DNA from: Gemmatimonadota bacterium
Lineage (GTDB): Bacteria; Gemmatimonadota; Gemmatimonadetes; Gemmatimonadales; Gemmatimonadaceae
Assembly (NCBI GenBank): GCA_021324635.1
Contig: JAJPIS010000100.1
Coordinates: 1-37,566 of the forward strand
DNA: 37,566 nt
Reading direction: 5' to 3'
Position numbers and translations under genes: made by a program. Below the pieces are notes generated by a model. That model was not told the origin of the DNA and made no database searches. It was given only the letters and a program-made list of their open reading frames with translations. The first letter of the stretch is position 1. The number at the start of each line of letters is the position of its first letter. Shown piece after piece: positions 16,316 to 24,800 of this stretch.

Positions 16316-17472
16316 GCGCGGAGGCGCTCCCGCTCGCGGGACTCCGGGTCGTGGCCCTCGAGCAGGCGGTCGCGGGCCCGTTCTGCTCGCGTCAGCTCGC
16401 CGACCTGGGCGCCGATGTCATCAAGGTCGAGCGACCCGACGGCGGGGACATCGCGCGCGGCTACGACAGCGTGCTTCGCGGGCAGTCGGCGTACTTTGCC
16501 TGGTTGAACCGCGGCAAGCGGAGCATCGTCCTCGACCTCAAGCAGCCGGACGACGTGGCAGTCTGCCGGCGGTTGGTGGAGGGCGCGGACGTATTCGTCC
16601 ACAACCTCGCGCCGGGAGCGGTCGAGCGTCTCGGATTCGCGTACGATCACCTGGCGGCGCGGCAGCCGCGCCTCATCTGGTGCGGCATCTCGGGCTACGG
16701 ACCCGACGGGCCGTTCCGGGAGCGGAAGGCGTACGACATGTTGATCCAGGCCGAGTCCGGTGTGGTCGCCCTCACCGGGACGCCGGAGTCGGCGGCCAAG
16801 GTCGGCGTCTCGATTGCCGACATCGCCGCGGGCCTCTACGCGCACGCATCGATCCTGGCCGCCCTGCTTCAGCGCGGCCGCACCGGCCGGGGCGAGCGGA
16901 TCGACATCTCGATGCTCGAGTGTCTGACCGAGTGGGTGACGCCGGCGCTGTACGCGTGGATGGGGAGCGGCTCGACCTTGGCGCGCGCGGGGATGCGCCA
17001 CAACATGATCGTCCCGTACGGCGCCTACGCCTGTGCCGACGGCCCCGTCATGCTCGCCGTGCAGTCCGATCGCGAATGGCTCCGATTCTGCGACCAGGTG
17101 CTGGGCCTGCCGGCGCTCGCGCGCGACGACCGCTTCGCCACGAACGCGCAGCGACTCGCGAACCGGGTGGCGCTCGAGCGCCTGATCGAGGACCGCTTCC
17201 GGCGGCAGACGGCGGCAGATGTGACGGGCCGGCTCGAGCGGGCCGACATCCCGACGGCCGCCGTCAACGACCTCGCCGCGGTCGCCGCCCACCCGCAGCT
17301 CGCCGCGCGCGGGCGATGGACGACGGCCGGGACTCCGGGGGGCGAGATCCCGGCGCTCCTGCCCCCGCACAACCTCCACCGCGTCGCGCCCCGCATCGGC
17401 CCGGTCCCCGGGCTCGGAGAGCATGGCGACGAGATCCGGCGGGAGCTGGACGGTGGGCGCGACGGCGCCTGA
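16312..17472 (+). CDS. Class III CoA-transferase (CaiB/BaiF/formyl-CoA transferase family)
   Basis: Transfers CoA between carboxylic acids through an aspartyl-CoA thioester. The N-terminal LRVVALEQAVAGPFCSRQLADLGADVIKVERPDGGD is diagnostic, followed by FAWLNRGKRSIVLDLK. The catalytic aspartate is D170 in VGVSIADIAAGLYA, matching the position known in formyl-CoA transferase. At 386 residues it is full length. It is last in the operon and ends eight bases from the convergent mnmG. It presumably activates the substrate or product acid of the operon as a CoA ester. Confidence 0.9.
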   Translation: MSAEALPLAGLRVVALEQAVAGPFCSRQLADLGADVIKVERPDGGDIARGYDSVLRGQSAYFAWLNRGKRSIVLDLKQPDDVAVCRRLVEGADVFVHNLAPGAVERLGFAYDHLAARQPRLIWCGISGYGPDGPFRERKAYDMLIQAESGVVALTGTPESAAKVGVSIADIAAGLYAHASILAALLQRGRTGRGERIDISMLECLTEWVTPALYAWMGSGSTLARAGMRHNMIVPYGAYACADGPVMLAVQSDREWLRFCDQVLGLPALARDDRFATNAQRLANRVALERLIEDRFRRQTAADVTGRLERADIPTAAVNDLAAVAAHPQLAARGRWTTAGTPGGEIPALLPPHNLHRVAPRIGPVPGLGEHGDEIRRELDGGRDGA

Positions 17473-17480
17473 GGGAGGTC

Positions 17481-19433
17481 CTACAGCGCGGCGCCCGCGC
17501 CGCGGCGCCAACGCTCGACTTCGATCACCAGGTTCTGGAGGTCACTGGGACTCACGCCGGGGACACGGGACGCCTGGGCGAGAGTGCGAGGCCGGAGGGC
17601 CGCGAGCTTCTGGCGCGCTTCGTACGTCAGCGACTGCATCTCGCCATACGGGAGCGCCGCATCGAGCGCGAATGCGCCCATCCGCCGCAGCCGGTCGGCC
17701 TGCTCCCGTTCGCGCGCAAAGTAGCCCTCGTACTTGATCTCGAGCTCGGCGGTCACGACCGGCTCGCGACCCAGCGTCGAGCCCACGCCGGCGGCCGCGA
17801 ACAGGGCCTCCAACGACACGCCCTGGCGCCGCGCGAGCTCGATCGCCCGCACCGGCTGCGCGATCGGTGTGGTACCGGCCGCCGCCAGGAGCGACGCCAC
17901 CTGCTCGGGCCGCACGGCGGTCGATTCGGCCAGTGCTCGCGCCTCACGCTCGGCGGCCAGCCGGTCGGCCACGATCGTCGCCTCGGTCCCGTCGTAGAGG
18001 GCGAGGTCCCGCGCGATCGGCGCGAGGCGCGCCAGGGCGTTGTCCTGACGGACGGTGAGCCGGAACTCGGAGCGCGAGGTGAAGAGCCGGTAGGGCTCGT
18101 CGACGCCGCGCGTCACGAGGTCGTCGATCAACACGCCGATGTACGACGTGTCCCGACCGAGGATGAGCGGTGGCCGCCCCCGCGTGGCCAGGGCCGCGTT
18201 GAGTCCGGCGAGCACGCCCTGCCCCGCGGCTTCCTCGTATCCGGTCGTGCCGTTGATCTGGCCGGCGAAGTACAGCCCCGCGACGGCCCGCACGGCGAGC
18301 GTCGGATCGAGCTGCGTCGGCGGATAGTAGTCGTACTCGATCGCATAGCCGGCGCGCGTCTTCCGGACCCGCTCGAGCCCGGGCACCGACCGGAGGATCT
18401 CGAGCTGGACGGGCGCGGGCAGCGATGTCGAGAGGCCGTTCACGTACAGCTCGGCGGTGTCGTGTCCCTCCGGCTCGAGGAAGAGCTGGTGGCGGTCGGC
18501 GGCCGGAAACTTCACGATCTTGTCCTCGACCGACGGACAGTAGCGCGGACCGCGCGAGGCGATCGCGCCGCCGTACATCGCCGACTCGCCGATGTGGTCG
18601 GCGATGATGCGCTTCCCCGGCTCGAGCAGGAAGGTGATCCAGCACGGGAGCTGCGCCGGGTGCCGCGCGCCGGCGGCCGAGACGCGCGGGGCCGGCCAGA
18701 AGTGCGACCACGAGTAGTCGAACTGGTCGATCTCGCTCTCCTGACGGTCGAGCGCCGAGTAGTCCACCGAGCGCCCATCGATGCGCGGCGGCGTTCCGGT
18801 CTTGAACCGCCCCACCGTGAGCCCGACCGACTCGAGCTGCTCCGCGAGATGGGTGGCCGGCGCCTCACCGGCCCGGCCGCCGGCGAGCTGTCGATCGGTG
18901 CCGATGTGCATCCGGCCGCGTCCGAACGTCCCGGAGGTCACGACGACCGCCCGAGCTCCGAACCGCCGGCCTTCGATCGTCTCGATGCCGAGCACGCGCG
19001 GGATGCCGTCGCCCGAGCCCGAGTCGAGCAGCAGGCGCGCCACGGTCCCCTGGATCGGGTGGAGCCCGGCGTGTCGCTCGAGCAGCGACCGCACGGCGCG
19101 CCGATAGAGTCCCCGATCGCACTGTGCGCGCGGCGCCCAGACGGCTGGCCCCTTGCTCCGATTGAGCATCCGGAACTGGAGCATGGCGAGGTCGGTCGCC
19201 CGGGCCATGATCCCGCCCAGCGCGTCGACCTCGCGGACGACCGTGCCCTTGGCGACCCCGCCGATGGCGGGGTTACAGGACATCTGGCCGATGGTCTCGA
19301 GCGCGCTCGTCACGAGCGCGACGCCCGCGCCGAGCCGGGCCGCGGCGACCGCCGCCTCCGTTCCCGCGTGGCCGCCGCCCACGACGAGCACGTCGAACTC
19401 GGCTTCGGTCTCGAGGGTCCGGGATGCGGTCAC
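17481..19433 (-). CDS. mnmG: tRNA uridine-5-carboxymethylaminomethyl modification enzyme MnmG (GidA)
   Basis: With MnmE, MnmG installs the cmnm5 group on U34 of certain tRNAs using FAD and a folate donor. The 650 residues include the FAD dinucleotide fold VLVVGGGHAGTEAA (16-29), SCNPAIGGVAKG, the family signature GPRYCPSVEDKIVKF, and QINGTTGYEEAAGQG. All hallmark blocks are intact. The GTG at 19433 starts MTASRT. In many bacteria mnmG, rsmG, parA and parB are contiguous near oriC; here parA lies 16 kb away in the same direction and rsmG is not between them. Confidence 0.96.
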   Translation of the reverse strand: MTASRTLETEAEFDVLVVGGGHAGTEAAVAAARLGAGVALVTSALETIGQMSCNPAIGGVAKGTVVREVDALGGIMARATDLAMLQFRMLNRSKGPAVWAPRAQCDRGLYRRAVRSLLERHAGLHPIQGTVARLLLDSGSGDGIPRVLGIETIEGRRFGARAVVVTSGTFGRGRMHIGTDRQLAGGRAGEAPATHLAEQLESVGLTVGRFKTGTPPRIDGRSVDYSALDRQESEIDQFDYSWSHFWPAPRVSAAGARHPAQLPCWITFLLEPGKRIIADHIGESAMYGGAIASRGPRYCPSVEDKIVKFPAADRHQLFLEPEGHDTAELYVNGLSTSLPAPVQLEILRSVPGLERVRKTRAGYAIEYDYYPPTQLDPTLAVRAVAGLYFAGQINGTTGYEEAAGQGVLAGLNAALATRGRPPLILGRDTSYIGVLIDDLVTRGVDEPYRLFTSRSEFRLTVRQDNALARLAPIARDLALYDGTEATIVADRLAAEREARALAESTAVRPEQVASLLAAAGTTPIAQPVRAIELARRQGVSLEALFAAAGVGSTLGREPVVTAELEIKYEGYFAREREQADRLRRMGAFALDAALPYGEMQSLTYEARQKLAALRPRTLAQASRVPGVSPSDLQNLVIEVERWRRGAGAAL

Positions 19434-19569
19434 GCCGGAAAGCTAACGCGACAGCGTGTGGGCTCTGCCGCCTCGACACCGCGGTGGCTGGGGACGGTGG
19501 CGTCCTGCGGGGTCTCGGCTGTCGCGGGGATCGCCGAGTGCGGGGCCCGGCGGGTTAGACTTCCGCGAT

Positions 19570-19893
19570 ATGCCGATCGCGCTCACGGCCGCCTATCCGA
19601 CGCTCCTCGTCAGACGCGCAGCGTTCGAGCGGGTGGGACTCACGCGCGCGGCCCTCGACGCGCGGTTCGGTCTCACGCCCGACGAGTTTCAGGTCGAAGG
19701 CGATCTCATCGCGCTCGGCCCATTGGTCGGCGAGGACACGCTCACCGACACGATCGCGGAGCTCGAGCGGATGGGCCTCACCTACTTCGACGACTTCTTC
19801 GATCTGAGCGGGAACTGGCCGACGTGGCTCCGCCTCTACGCCGCCGCCATGTCGGCCGCGGCTCCCACCGAGGGCGGCCGGCCGGTCACGTAG
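19570..19893 (+). CDS. Hypothetical small soluble protein
   Basis: I do not recognise this 107-residue protein. It is acidic to neutral without membrane segments. It reads PIALTAAYPTLLVRRAAFER, then GLTPDEFQVEGDLIALGPL, and ends near YFDDFFDLSGNWPTWLRLYA, a Trp/aromatic-rich helix-like segment that looks conserved rather than random. The ATG at 19570 is preferred over an upstream GTG at 19456, which would encode only Gly/Arg/Pro-rich residues. It is divergent from mnmG and convergent with the LuxR-type gene. Confidence 0.6.
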   Translation: MPIALTAAYPTLLVRRAAFERVGLTRAALDARFGLTPDEFQVEGDLIALGPLVGEDTLTDTIAELERMGLTYFDDFFDLSGNWPTWLRLYAAAMSAAAPTEGGRPVT

Positions 19894-19911
19894 TCGACCG
19901 GCCGGGCCGGG

Positions 19912-20355
19912 TTACAGCACGACGACCCCCAGGCGGGCGCCGCGGGTGACGGCTTCCGTGCGGGTGGAGACATCGAGCTTCTCGAAGATCGCGCCCACGT
20001 GCGCTTTCACCGTGTGGTCGGAGATGCCGAGCCGCCCGGCGATCTGCTTGTTCCCGAGGCCGTCGGCGAGCAGGTTGAGCACCTCCACTTCGCGGCGCGT
20101 GAGGCGCTCGACGGCGCGCGGCGTGGTGTCCACGGACGCCTCCGCTCGGGGCGCGGCGGCTCCGCCGGCCAATGCGCGGGCGACGGCCGGGTGCACGGCG
20201 ACGAATCCCGTCGCCGCGGCCCGCGCGGCCGACTCGATCTCATCGTCGGTCGCCGACTGGGGGAGGAGCGCCCGTGCGCCGGCGCGCAGCGCGTCGCGGA
20301 TGCTCCCACGCCCGTCGACCGACACCAGGAAGATCCCCGGTCGAACTTCGTGCAT
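19912..20355 (-). CDS. LuxR-type HTH regulator with truncated receiver domain
   Basis: The C-terminal half is a NarL/Fix[40 protein letters not shown], then [13 protein letters not shown]. The N-terminal half matches only the last third of a receiver ([20 protein letters not shown], then [19 protein letters not shown]). The acidic pocket and phospho-aspartate are missing, so classic phosphorylation control is not possible. Total length is 147 residues against about 210 for a full family member. It lies 24 bases after the protease stop, in the same frame, and probably forms an operon with it. It is a functional variant or a degraded response regulator. Confidence 0.82.
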   Translation of the reverse strand: MHEVRPGIFLVSVDGRGSIRDALRAGARALLPQSATDDEIESAARAAATGFVAVHPAVARALAGGAAAPRAEASVDTTPRAVERLTRREVEVLNLLADGLGNKQIAGRLGISDHTVKAHVGAIFEKLDVSTRTEAVTRGARLGVVVL

Positions 20356-20379
20356 CTGCGGAAGACTAGCGGTCTGGCA

Positions 20380-21327
20380 TCACCGCTCGCCGCGGTCACC
20401 GACCGTCACGCGGAGCTCGCGCGGCTGGCCCCCGCGGACGATCCGGATCGCGATCGAGTGACCGACACGGTCCGTGCCGAGCGCCGCCATCAGGTCGCCG
20501 GCGTGGCGGATCGGCTCGCCGTCGAGCGCGACCAGCACATCGCCCATCACGAGTCCCGCCTGGTCGGCCGGGCTCCCCGGCTCGACGGCAATCGTGATCG
20601 CGCCGCGGGCGCCGCCGGGTGGCAGGCCGAGCGACGTGGCAGTCGACGGGGGCAACCGGACCGGCTGCACGGCAATGCCCAGGTAGCCGTGCGGGATGCG
20701 CCCGTGCGCGAGCAACTGGTCGATGACGCGGTCGACGGTGGATGCGGGGACGGCGATCGGCGCGCCGCGGCCGAGTCCCGACGTGGTGACGCCGACGATC
20801 TCCGCCCCGCCCGCACCCGCTCGGGCGAGCGCGCCGCCCGAGAACCCGTCGTGGATCGCGAGGTCGAGGCGGATCATCCGATCGATCCTGCCGCCGCGCC
20901 ACGTCCGCCACTCGCCGCCGGCGGTCCGGACGACGCCGAGGGTCGCGGTCAGGTCTCGGCCCGGGCGGCCGAGCGCGAGCACCAGCTCCCCGGGCCGGAG
21001 GTCCGCCGCGTCGCCGATCGGCGGCGCGGATCCGGCCGATCCGGCGCCGCTCGGCTCGAGTCGGAGCACGGCCAGATCGGTCGAGACATCGCGCCCGGCG
21101 AGCGTTGCGGCGGTCGTGGTCGCATCGCCGAGCGTGACCGTGATGTCCTGCTCGCGTCGGATCGTGTGGCTCGATGCGAGCACGATCCCCGGGCGCCAGA
21201 GGATGCCGCTCGCCGGGATGCGCTCGCGGGCGTGGATCGCGACCACCGCGGGACCGACCCGATCGGCGGCCGCTGCGAGGTCCGCTGAGAGCGCCGCCCA
21301 GGCGCCGGATCCGGAACTTCGTGCCAT
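20380..21327 (-). CDS. Trypsin-like serine protease with C-terminal PDZ domain (HtrA/S1C), apparently cytoplasmic
   Basis: The catalytic triad is visible: H54 (ASSHTIRRE), D84 (STDLAVLRL) and S163 (DGFSGGALARA). The PDZ domain follows at about 215-310 (YLGIAVQPVRL, then GSPADQAGLVMGDVLVALDG). The start at 21327 has a strong ribosome site (GGAGGG four to five bases upstream). From it there is no signal peptide or membrane anchor, unlike periplasmic DegP/DegS. At 315 residues it carries one PDZ only. The oxyanion/serine loop reads FSGG rather than GNSGG. It is probably co-transcribed with the LuxR-type gene downstream, suggesting a quality-control or regulated-proteolysis pair. Confidence 0.87.
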   Translation of the reverse strand: MARSSGSGAWAALSADLAAAADRVGPAVVAIHARERIPASGILWRPGIVLASSHTIRREQDITVTLGDATTTAATLAGRDVSTDLAVLRLEPSGAGSAGSAPPIGDAADLRPGELVLALGRPGRDLTATLGVVRTAGGEWRTWRGGRIDRMIRLDLAIHDGFSGGALARAGAGGAEIVGVTTSGLGRGAPIAVPASTVDRVIDQLLAHGRIPHGYLGIAVQPVRLPPSTATSLGLPPGGARGAITIAVEPGSPADQAGLVMGDVLVALDGEPIRHAGDLMAALGTDRVGHSIAIRIVRGGQPRELRVTVGDRGER

Positions 21328-21539
21328 AGACCCTCCGTTGATGCCGATGATGACCCGCGTCGCGCTACTCGACGCGGCCGACGTCGAAGCATGACGCCAG
21401 CGCCGGCGCGGGTACATCGGCCGTTCGGGGGAGGCCCCTCGTACCGGGCACCGCAACGACGGCGTGCACCCCGGTGCCGCAGCGGGCACGCGGCCACGTT
21501 GGCACCGGGAACGACACCCACGGGGCGCCGTGATCCCTC

Positions 21540-21900
21540 GTAGGGGCGGCATTCATGCCGCCCGCGATTCGCATCCCGCACCAATGCCGGGCGGCATTCA
21601 TGCCGCCCGCCGTTCGCATCCCACATGGATGCCGGCCGGCGTGGGATGCCGGCCGGGCGCGGTATTTCCCGCGCCGGGCGCCGTGTATCCCCAACCGCAA
21701 CGGCGAACGGCGTGAATGCCTGGCCCGGCATGTCACGCGGCGCGTGGCATCCCGCACCAATGCCGGGCGGCATGTCGCGCCGCCCGCGGGACGCCGGCCG
21801 GCCGGGCGTCGGTGCGAAATGCGGATCGCGGGCGGCATGAATACCGGGCCAGGCATCGGTGCGGGATGCGAATCGCGGGCGGCATGAATGCCGCCCCTAC
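21540..21900. mobile_element. Gene-less 361-bp element with RAYT-cassette-like inverted ends (possible MITE)
   Basis: It begins GTAGGGGCGG and ends CCGCCCCTAC. Each side carries about 97 bp built of two REP units (21540-21635 and 21802-21900) in inverted orientation, the same plan as the RAYT cassette at 2302-3177. The 165-bp interior has no gene. It is best read as a non-autonomous derivative that a RAYT could act on in trans; this is inference from architecture. Confidence 0.6.
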
Positions 21901-22150
21901 CGGGGGGCGACGGGACGCGGGCGGGGTGACGTGCCGAACGGCGGGCGGCGGGCGGCATGAATGGCGCCCCGGCATCGGTGTGGGATGCGCGTCGCGGGCG
22001 GCATGAATGCCGCCCCTACGCGCGGGGGCGCGCGGCGCGGGCGGCGGGACATGGCGAACGGCGGGCGGCATGAATGCCGACCGTACGGGTACACGCCCGG
22101 CGACGTGCGCGGACGGCGGCCCCGACATCGCGTCCGTCGTTGCTGTTTCC

Positions 22151-22214
22151 GGTACCAGGGGCAATCGCGTCGCGATTGCCCCTGGTACCATCCAAAAAAT
22201 CCCGTTCCTTTGGT
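22151..22214 (-). repeat. Long palindromic element, copy B (inverted orientation)
   Basis: Arms of 18 bp at 22151-22168 (GGTACCAGGGGCAATCGC) and 22172-22189 pair perfectly around a GTC loop. Relative to copies A and C, two bases of one arm differ and are matched by complementary changes in the other. The flank (22190-22214, read in reverse as ACCAAAGGAACGGGATTTTT) matches the leader of the other copies. Confidence 0.85.
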
Positions 22215-22345
22215 GGCCGCGGGACGCGGACGGGGCGACATGCCGCCCGGCATCGGTGCGGGATGCGAGTCGCGGGCGGCGCGACATGCCGCCCGGCATC
22301 GGTGCGAAATGCGAGTCGCGGGCGGCATGAATGCCGCCCCTACAC

Positions 22346-22367
22346 GGGGCGGCCTGGCGGCCGCCCC
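22346..22367 (-). terminator. Palindrome fused to the TonB receptor stop codon
   Basis: GGGGCGGCC-TGGC-GGCCGCCCC forms a nine-bp stem. Read in the direction of the gene, the stop is TAG and its G is the first base of the hairpin. An identical arrangement follows the sigma-54 regulator gene at 37102. There is no T-run, so intrinsic termination is not certain; an mRNA 3'-end block is another reading. Confidence 0.6.
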
Positions 22368-24574
22368 TATGGGATGTCGTACTGCACCGTCGCGTACACC
22401 GTGGCCGGCTGGCCGGGCGTGATGAAGTAGCCGGACTCCAGCTCGCGATACTGCGTGTCGAGGACGTTGCGGACGCCGATCTCGAGCCGTGCCCCCTGGC
22501 CGATGCGGACGCTGCCGCTCGCGTTGACGAGCGCGAACGCCGGGCGGGTGAGCCCGATCGCCTCCTCGAACGGGGTGTACTTGCCATTGAAGTTGGTGTC
22601 GAGGCGGAGTCGCCAGATCGCGTGCGGCGGCGCGAGATCGATCGCCGCATCGCCGACGAACCGCGACGTATTGAAGACCGTCTGCCCCGAGTAGTCGATT
22701 CCGTTGCCGGCGTCGACGAACCGCGTGTACTTCGCGTCGAGCACCGTGACATTGGTGGAGAGCACGACCGCCGGGGACGCGGTCAGCCGCCCCGTCACGT
22801 CGACCCCGCGGCGCCGGCTCGGGCCGCCGCTGATCGTCGTCACGCCGTTGAATACCTGCTCGTTGCTCAGATCCATGCGGAAGGCGGCGGCGTCGAGCGA
22901 TAGCCGCCCACGAGCGATCTTGACCCCGGCCTCGTAATCCCAGACCGTGATGAACGGCACCCTGGGATCGAAAATGACCCCGTCAGCCTGGCGGAAGCCG
23001 CGGGAGACGTTGGCGTAGACGCCGAGCCAGGGGAGCGCGCGCACGAGCAGCCCCGTCTTCGGGGAGAAGATGCCCTTGCTGTGCTGGAGACTCACCGTCG
23101 GCCCGAGCACGTAGAACGGGGCAGCCGGCGAGCTGTCGATCGACGACGGAACGCGCGCCGCGCTCGAGAGCTGGTCGACCCGCGCGCCGAGATCGACGCG
23201 CACGAACGGCGTCGCGTCGAACGAGGACTCGACGAACAGCCCGCCCGACCCCTGATGCGCGTGCACCAGCCCGAAGGGGATCGAGTCCTGCCGGAACGCG
23301 CTCGCGCGCTCCCCCCAGTTCTCGTAGTGCGAGTGGTCGTACCGCGCCTCGCCGCCGAAGGTGACGTGCAGGTGCGACGTCGCGTATGTGAGCGCGCTCG
23401 TCGCGCCGCCGCCATACCGGCCGTCGTACTCCCGGGTCTCGACGCCGCTCCCCTCGCGCAGCCCACCCAGTCCGGGCGGCGTGCTGAGCCAAAAGTTCCA
23501 GGTTCCCTGGGTCGAGAAGAGCGTCGTTCGCCACTCGAGGTCGGGCGACAGCATCACGCGGAGACTCGCGCGCTCCTGCGCACGCCGCTTGAACCCGCCG
23601 TCCCCGAGGTTCGACACGACGTTGTATCGCCTGCTGAGGTACGAGAGCGTGTCGAGGAATCCGGGGGAGTTGTACGTCGTCGCGTACAGCTCCGTCCCGA
23701 CGTCCAGCGTCGTCCGCCGCGAGAGATCGTGCACGAAGCGGCCGTGAACCTGTCCGACCTGGTTCTCGTCGTGCGGCCGCCAGCCGTCGTCGTGTGTACC
23801 ACGAATCCCGAGCACGCCGCTCGTGCCGCCGTGGTCGAAGCCGGTCAGCACCGACCCCAGGTAGCGCCCGAAGTTGCCTGCCTGGAGCTCGGCCCGGGTG
23901 CCCTGGACGCGCTCGACCGTGCGCACGTTCACCACGCCGGAGAACGCGAAGTTCCCGAACAGGGGGCTGGTCGGCCCCTTGATCACGTCGATCCCGCTCA
24001 CCGCCTCCGGGAAGATGAGGCTGAAATCGTTGTAGCCTTCCGCGTGCCCGTTCACGGGCTCGTTGATCGGGACGCCGTCGATCCAGAGTGCAATGTCGGT
24101 CGAGTGGTCGGAGCTGAATCCGCGGATCGACAGGTCCGACGCGAACCCCGGCCCCTGCCCCTGCTCGTGCACTTCCACGCCGGCGGTCTCGCGCAGTAGC
24201 TCCCACGGCGAGTTGGCCGGCGTCTGCGCGATGATGCTCGGCGTCACTCGCACGACGTCGATCGGCTCCGACGGATGCACGGGCGTGGTGGTGATCGTGA
24301 TCGCGCCCAGATGGGCGAGGTGGGCACCGGTGCGGGCGATCGAGTCCGCCCGCGCGGCCAGCACCCGCGCGCGGACGCTGTCGGCGTGGGCGCGGCCAGG
24401 CGGCTGCGGGATGTGACCGGTGACCGTATCCGCGTACGCGGCGGCCGCGGCGCTGTCGGCGGCGGTGGTCACGCCCTGGGCGGTGTCGGTCGGGGCCTGC
24501 GCGGCCACTCGCCGCACCGGAAGTACTGCCAGGAGCGCCAGCGTGGCGACGCCGCCGATCCGACGACGTGTCAT
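22367..24574 (-). CDS. TonB-dependent outer-membrane receptor
   Basis: The 735-residue receptor starts at ATG 24574 with a signal peptide (MTRRRIGGVATLALLAVLP, cleaved after VAAQ). A plug domain follows: ITITTTPVHP, SIIAQTPANSPWELLRETAG, LSIRGFSSDHSTDIALWIDG, then SGVVNVRTVERV. The rest alternates beta strands typical of a 22-strand barrel and ends with an aromatic-containing strand (ATVQYDIP). Upstream is a His/Cys-rich exported protein on the same strand, which hints at metal or metallophore uptake, but the ligand cannot be assigned. The longer upstream frame is only a 9-base tandem repeat. The TAG stop is shared with a repeat hairpin. Confidence 0.9.
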   Translation of the reverse strand: MTRRRIGGVATLALLAVLPVRRVAAQAPTDTAQGVTTAADSAAAAAYADTVTGHIPQPPGRAHADSVRARVLAARADSIARTGAHLAHLGAITITTTPVHPSEPIDVVRVTPSIIAQTPANSPWELLRETAGVEVHEQGQGPGFASDLSIRGFSSDHSTDIALWIDGVPINEPVNGHAEGYNDFSLIFPEAVSGIDVIKGPTSPLFGNFAFSGVVNVRTVERVQGTRAELQAGNFGRYLGSVLTGFDHGGTSGVLGIRGTHDDGWRPHDENQVGQVHGRFVHDLSRRTTLDVGTELYATTYNSPGFLDTLSYLSRRYNVVSNLGDGGFKRRAQERASLRVMLSPDLEWRTTLFSTQGTWNFWLSTPPGLGGLREGSGVETREYDGRYGGGATSALTYATSHLHVTFGGEARYDHSHYENWGERASAFRQDSIPFGLVHAHQGSGGLFVESSFDATPFVRVDLGARVDQLSSAARVPSSIDSSPAAPFYVLGPTVSLQHSKGIFSPKTGLLVRALPWLGVYANVSRGFRQADGVIFDPRVPFITVWDYEAGVKIARGRLSLDAAAFRMDLSNEQVFNGVTTISGGPSRRRGVDVTGRLTASPAVVLSTNVTVLDAKYTRFVDAGNGIDYSGQTVFNTSRFVGDAAIDLAPPHAIWRLRLDTNFNGKYTPFEEAIGLTRPAFALVNASGSVRIGQGARLEIGVRNVLDTQYRELESGYFITPGQPATVYATVQYDIP

Positions 24575-24580
24575 CCCGCG

Positions 24581-24607
24581 TGGCTCGCGTGGCTCGCGTG
24601 GCTCGCG
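24581..24607 (-). repeat. 9-bp tandem repeat in the TonB receptor leader
   Basis: Three perfect copies of TGGCTCGCG with a degenerate fourth lie immediately upstream of the receptor ATG. Copy-number change would alter leader length. Confidence 0.8.
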
Positions 24608-24725
24608 TACCTCGGGCGGACGCTGGTCGAGCGGGTGATCGGATGGGTGCGCCGGCCGGCCCAGGGCTCGGCGCGCGCGCACGTGTGGCATGAACACAGT
24701 CGATGGTCTCCGCACGGGGAGGTGC

Positions 24726-24773
24726 GGCCCGGGCGGGAATGCCCGGGCCGATCGCGGTGCGCGGACGCGCACC
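24726..24773 (-). repeat. Paired stem-loops between the His/Cys-rich and TonB receptor genes
   Basis: GGCCCGGGC-GGGAAT-GCCCGGGCC (24726-24749) and GGTGCGC-GGAC-GCGCACC (24756-24773) are both perfect. On the minus strand the second is preceded by TAGGGGC, so the pair looks like a diverged member of the REP family. It could also act as a terminator or attenuator after the His/Cys-rich gene. Confidence 0.6.
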
Positions 24774-24800
24774 GCCCCTAGCGACCCCGGATGTCCGAGG

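Larger units (their letters stand above)
21540..22370. repeat. Second REP array downstream of the TonB receptor gene
   Basis: No gene is supported here. Forward REP hairpins are at 21540-21567 and 21589-21610. Reverse-oriented full copies are at 21873-21900, 21992-22019 and 22316-22343, with decayed copies between. The long palindrome copy B (22151-22189) and the gene-end hairpin (22346-22367) also lie here. The 210 bases between the protease gene and 21540 hold only decayed repeat fragments. Confidence 0.9.

Noticed and set aside
16680-19949. A 1089-codon open frame on the plus strand
   Set aside because: It overlaps the CoA-transferase in another frame and is antisense to mnmG; there is no recognisable fold.
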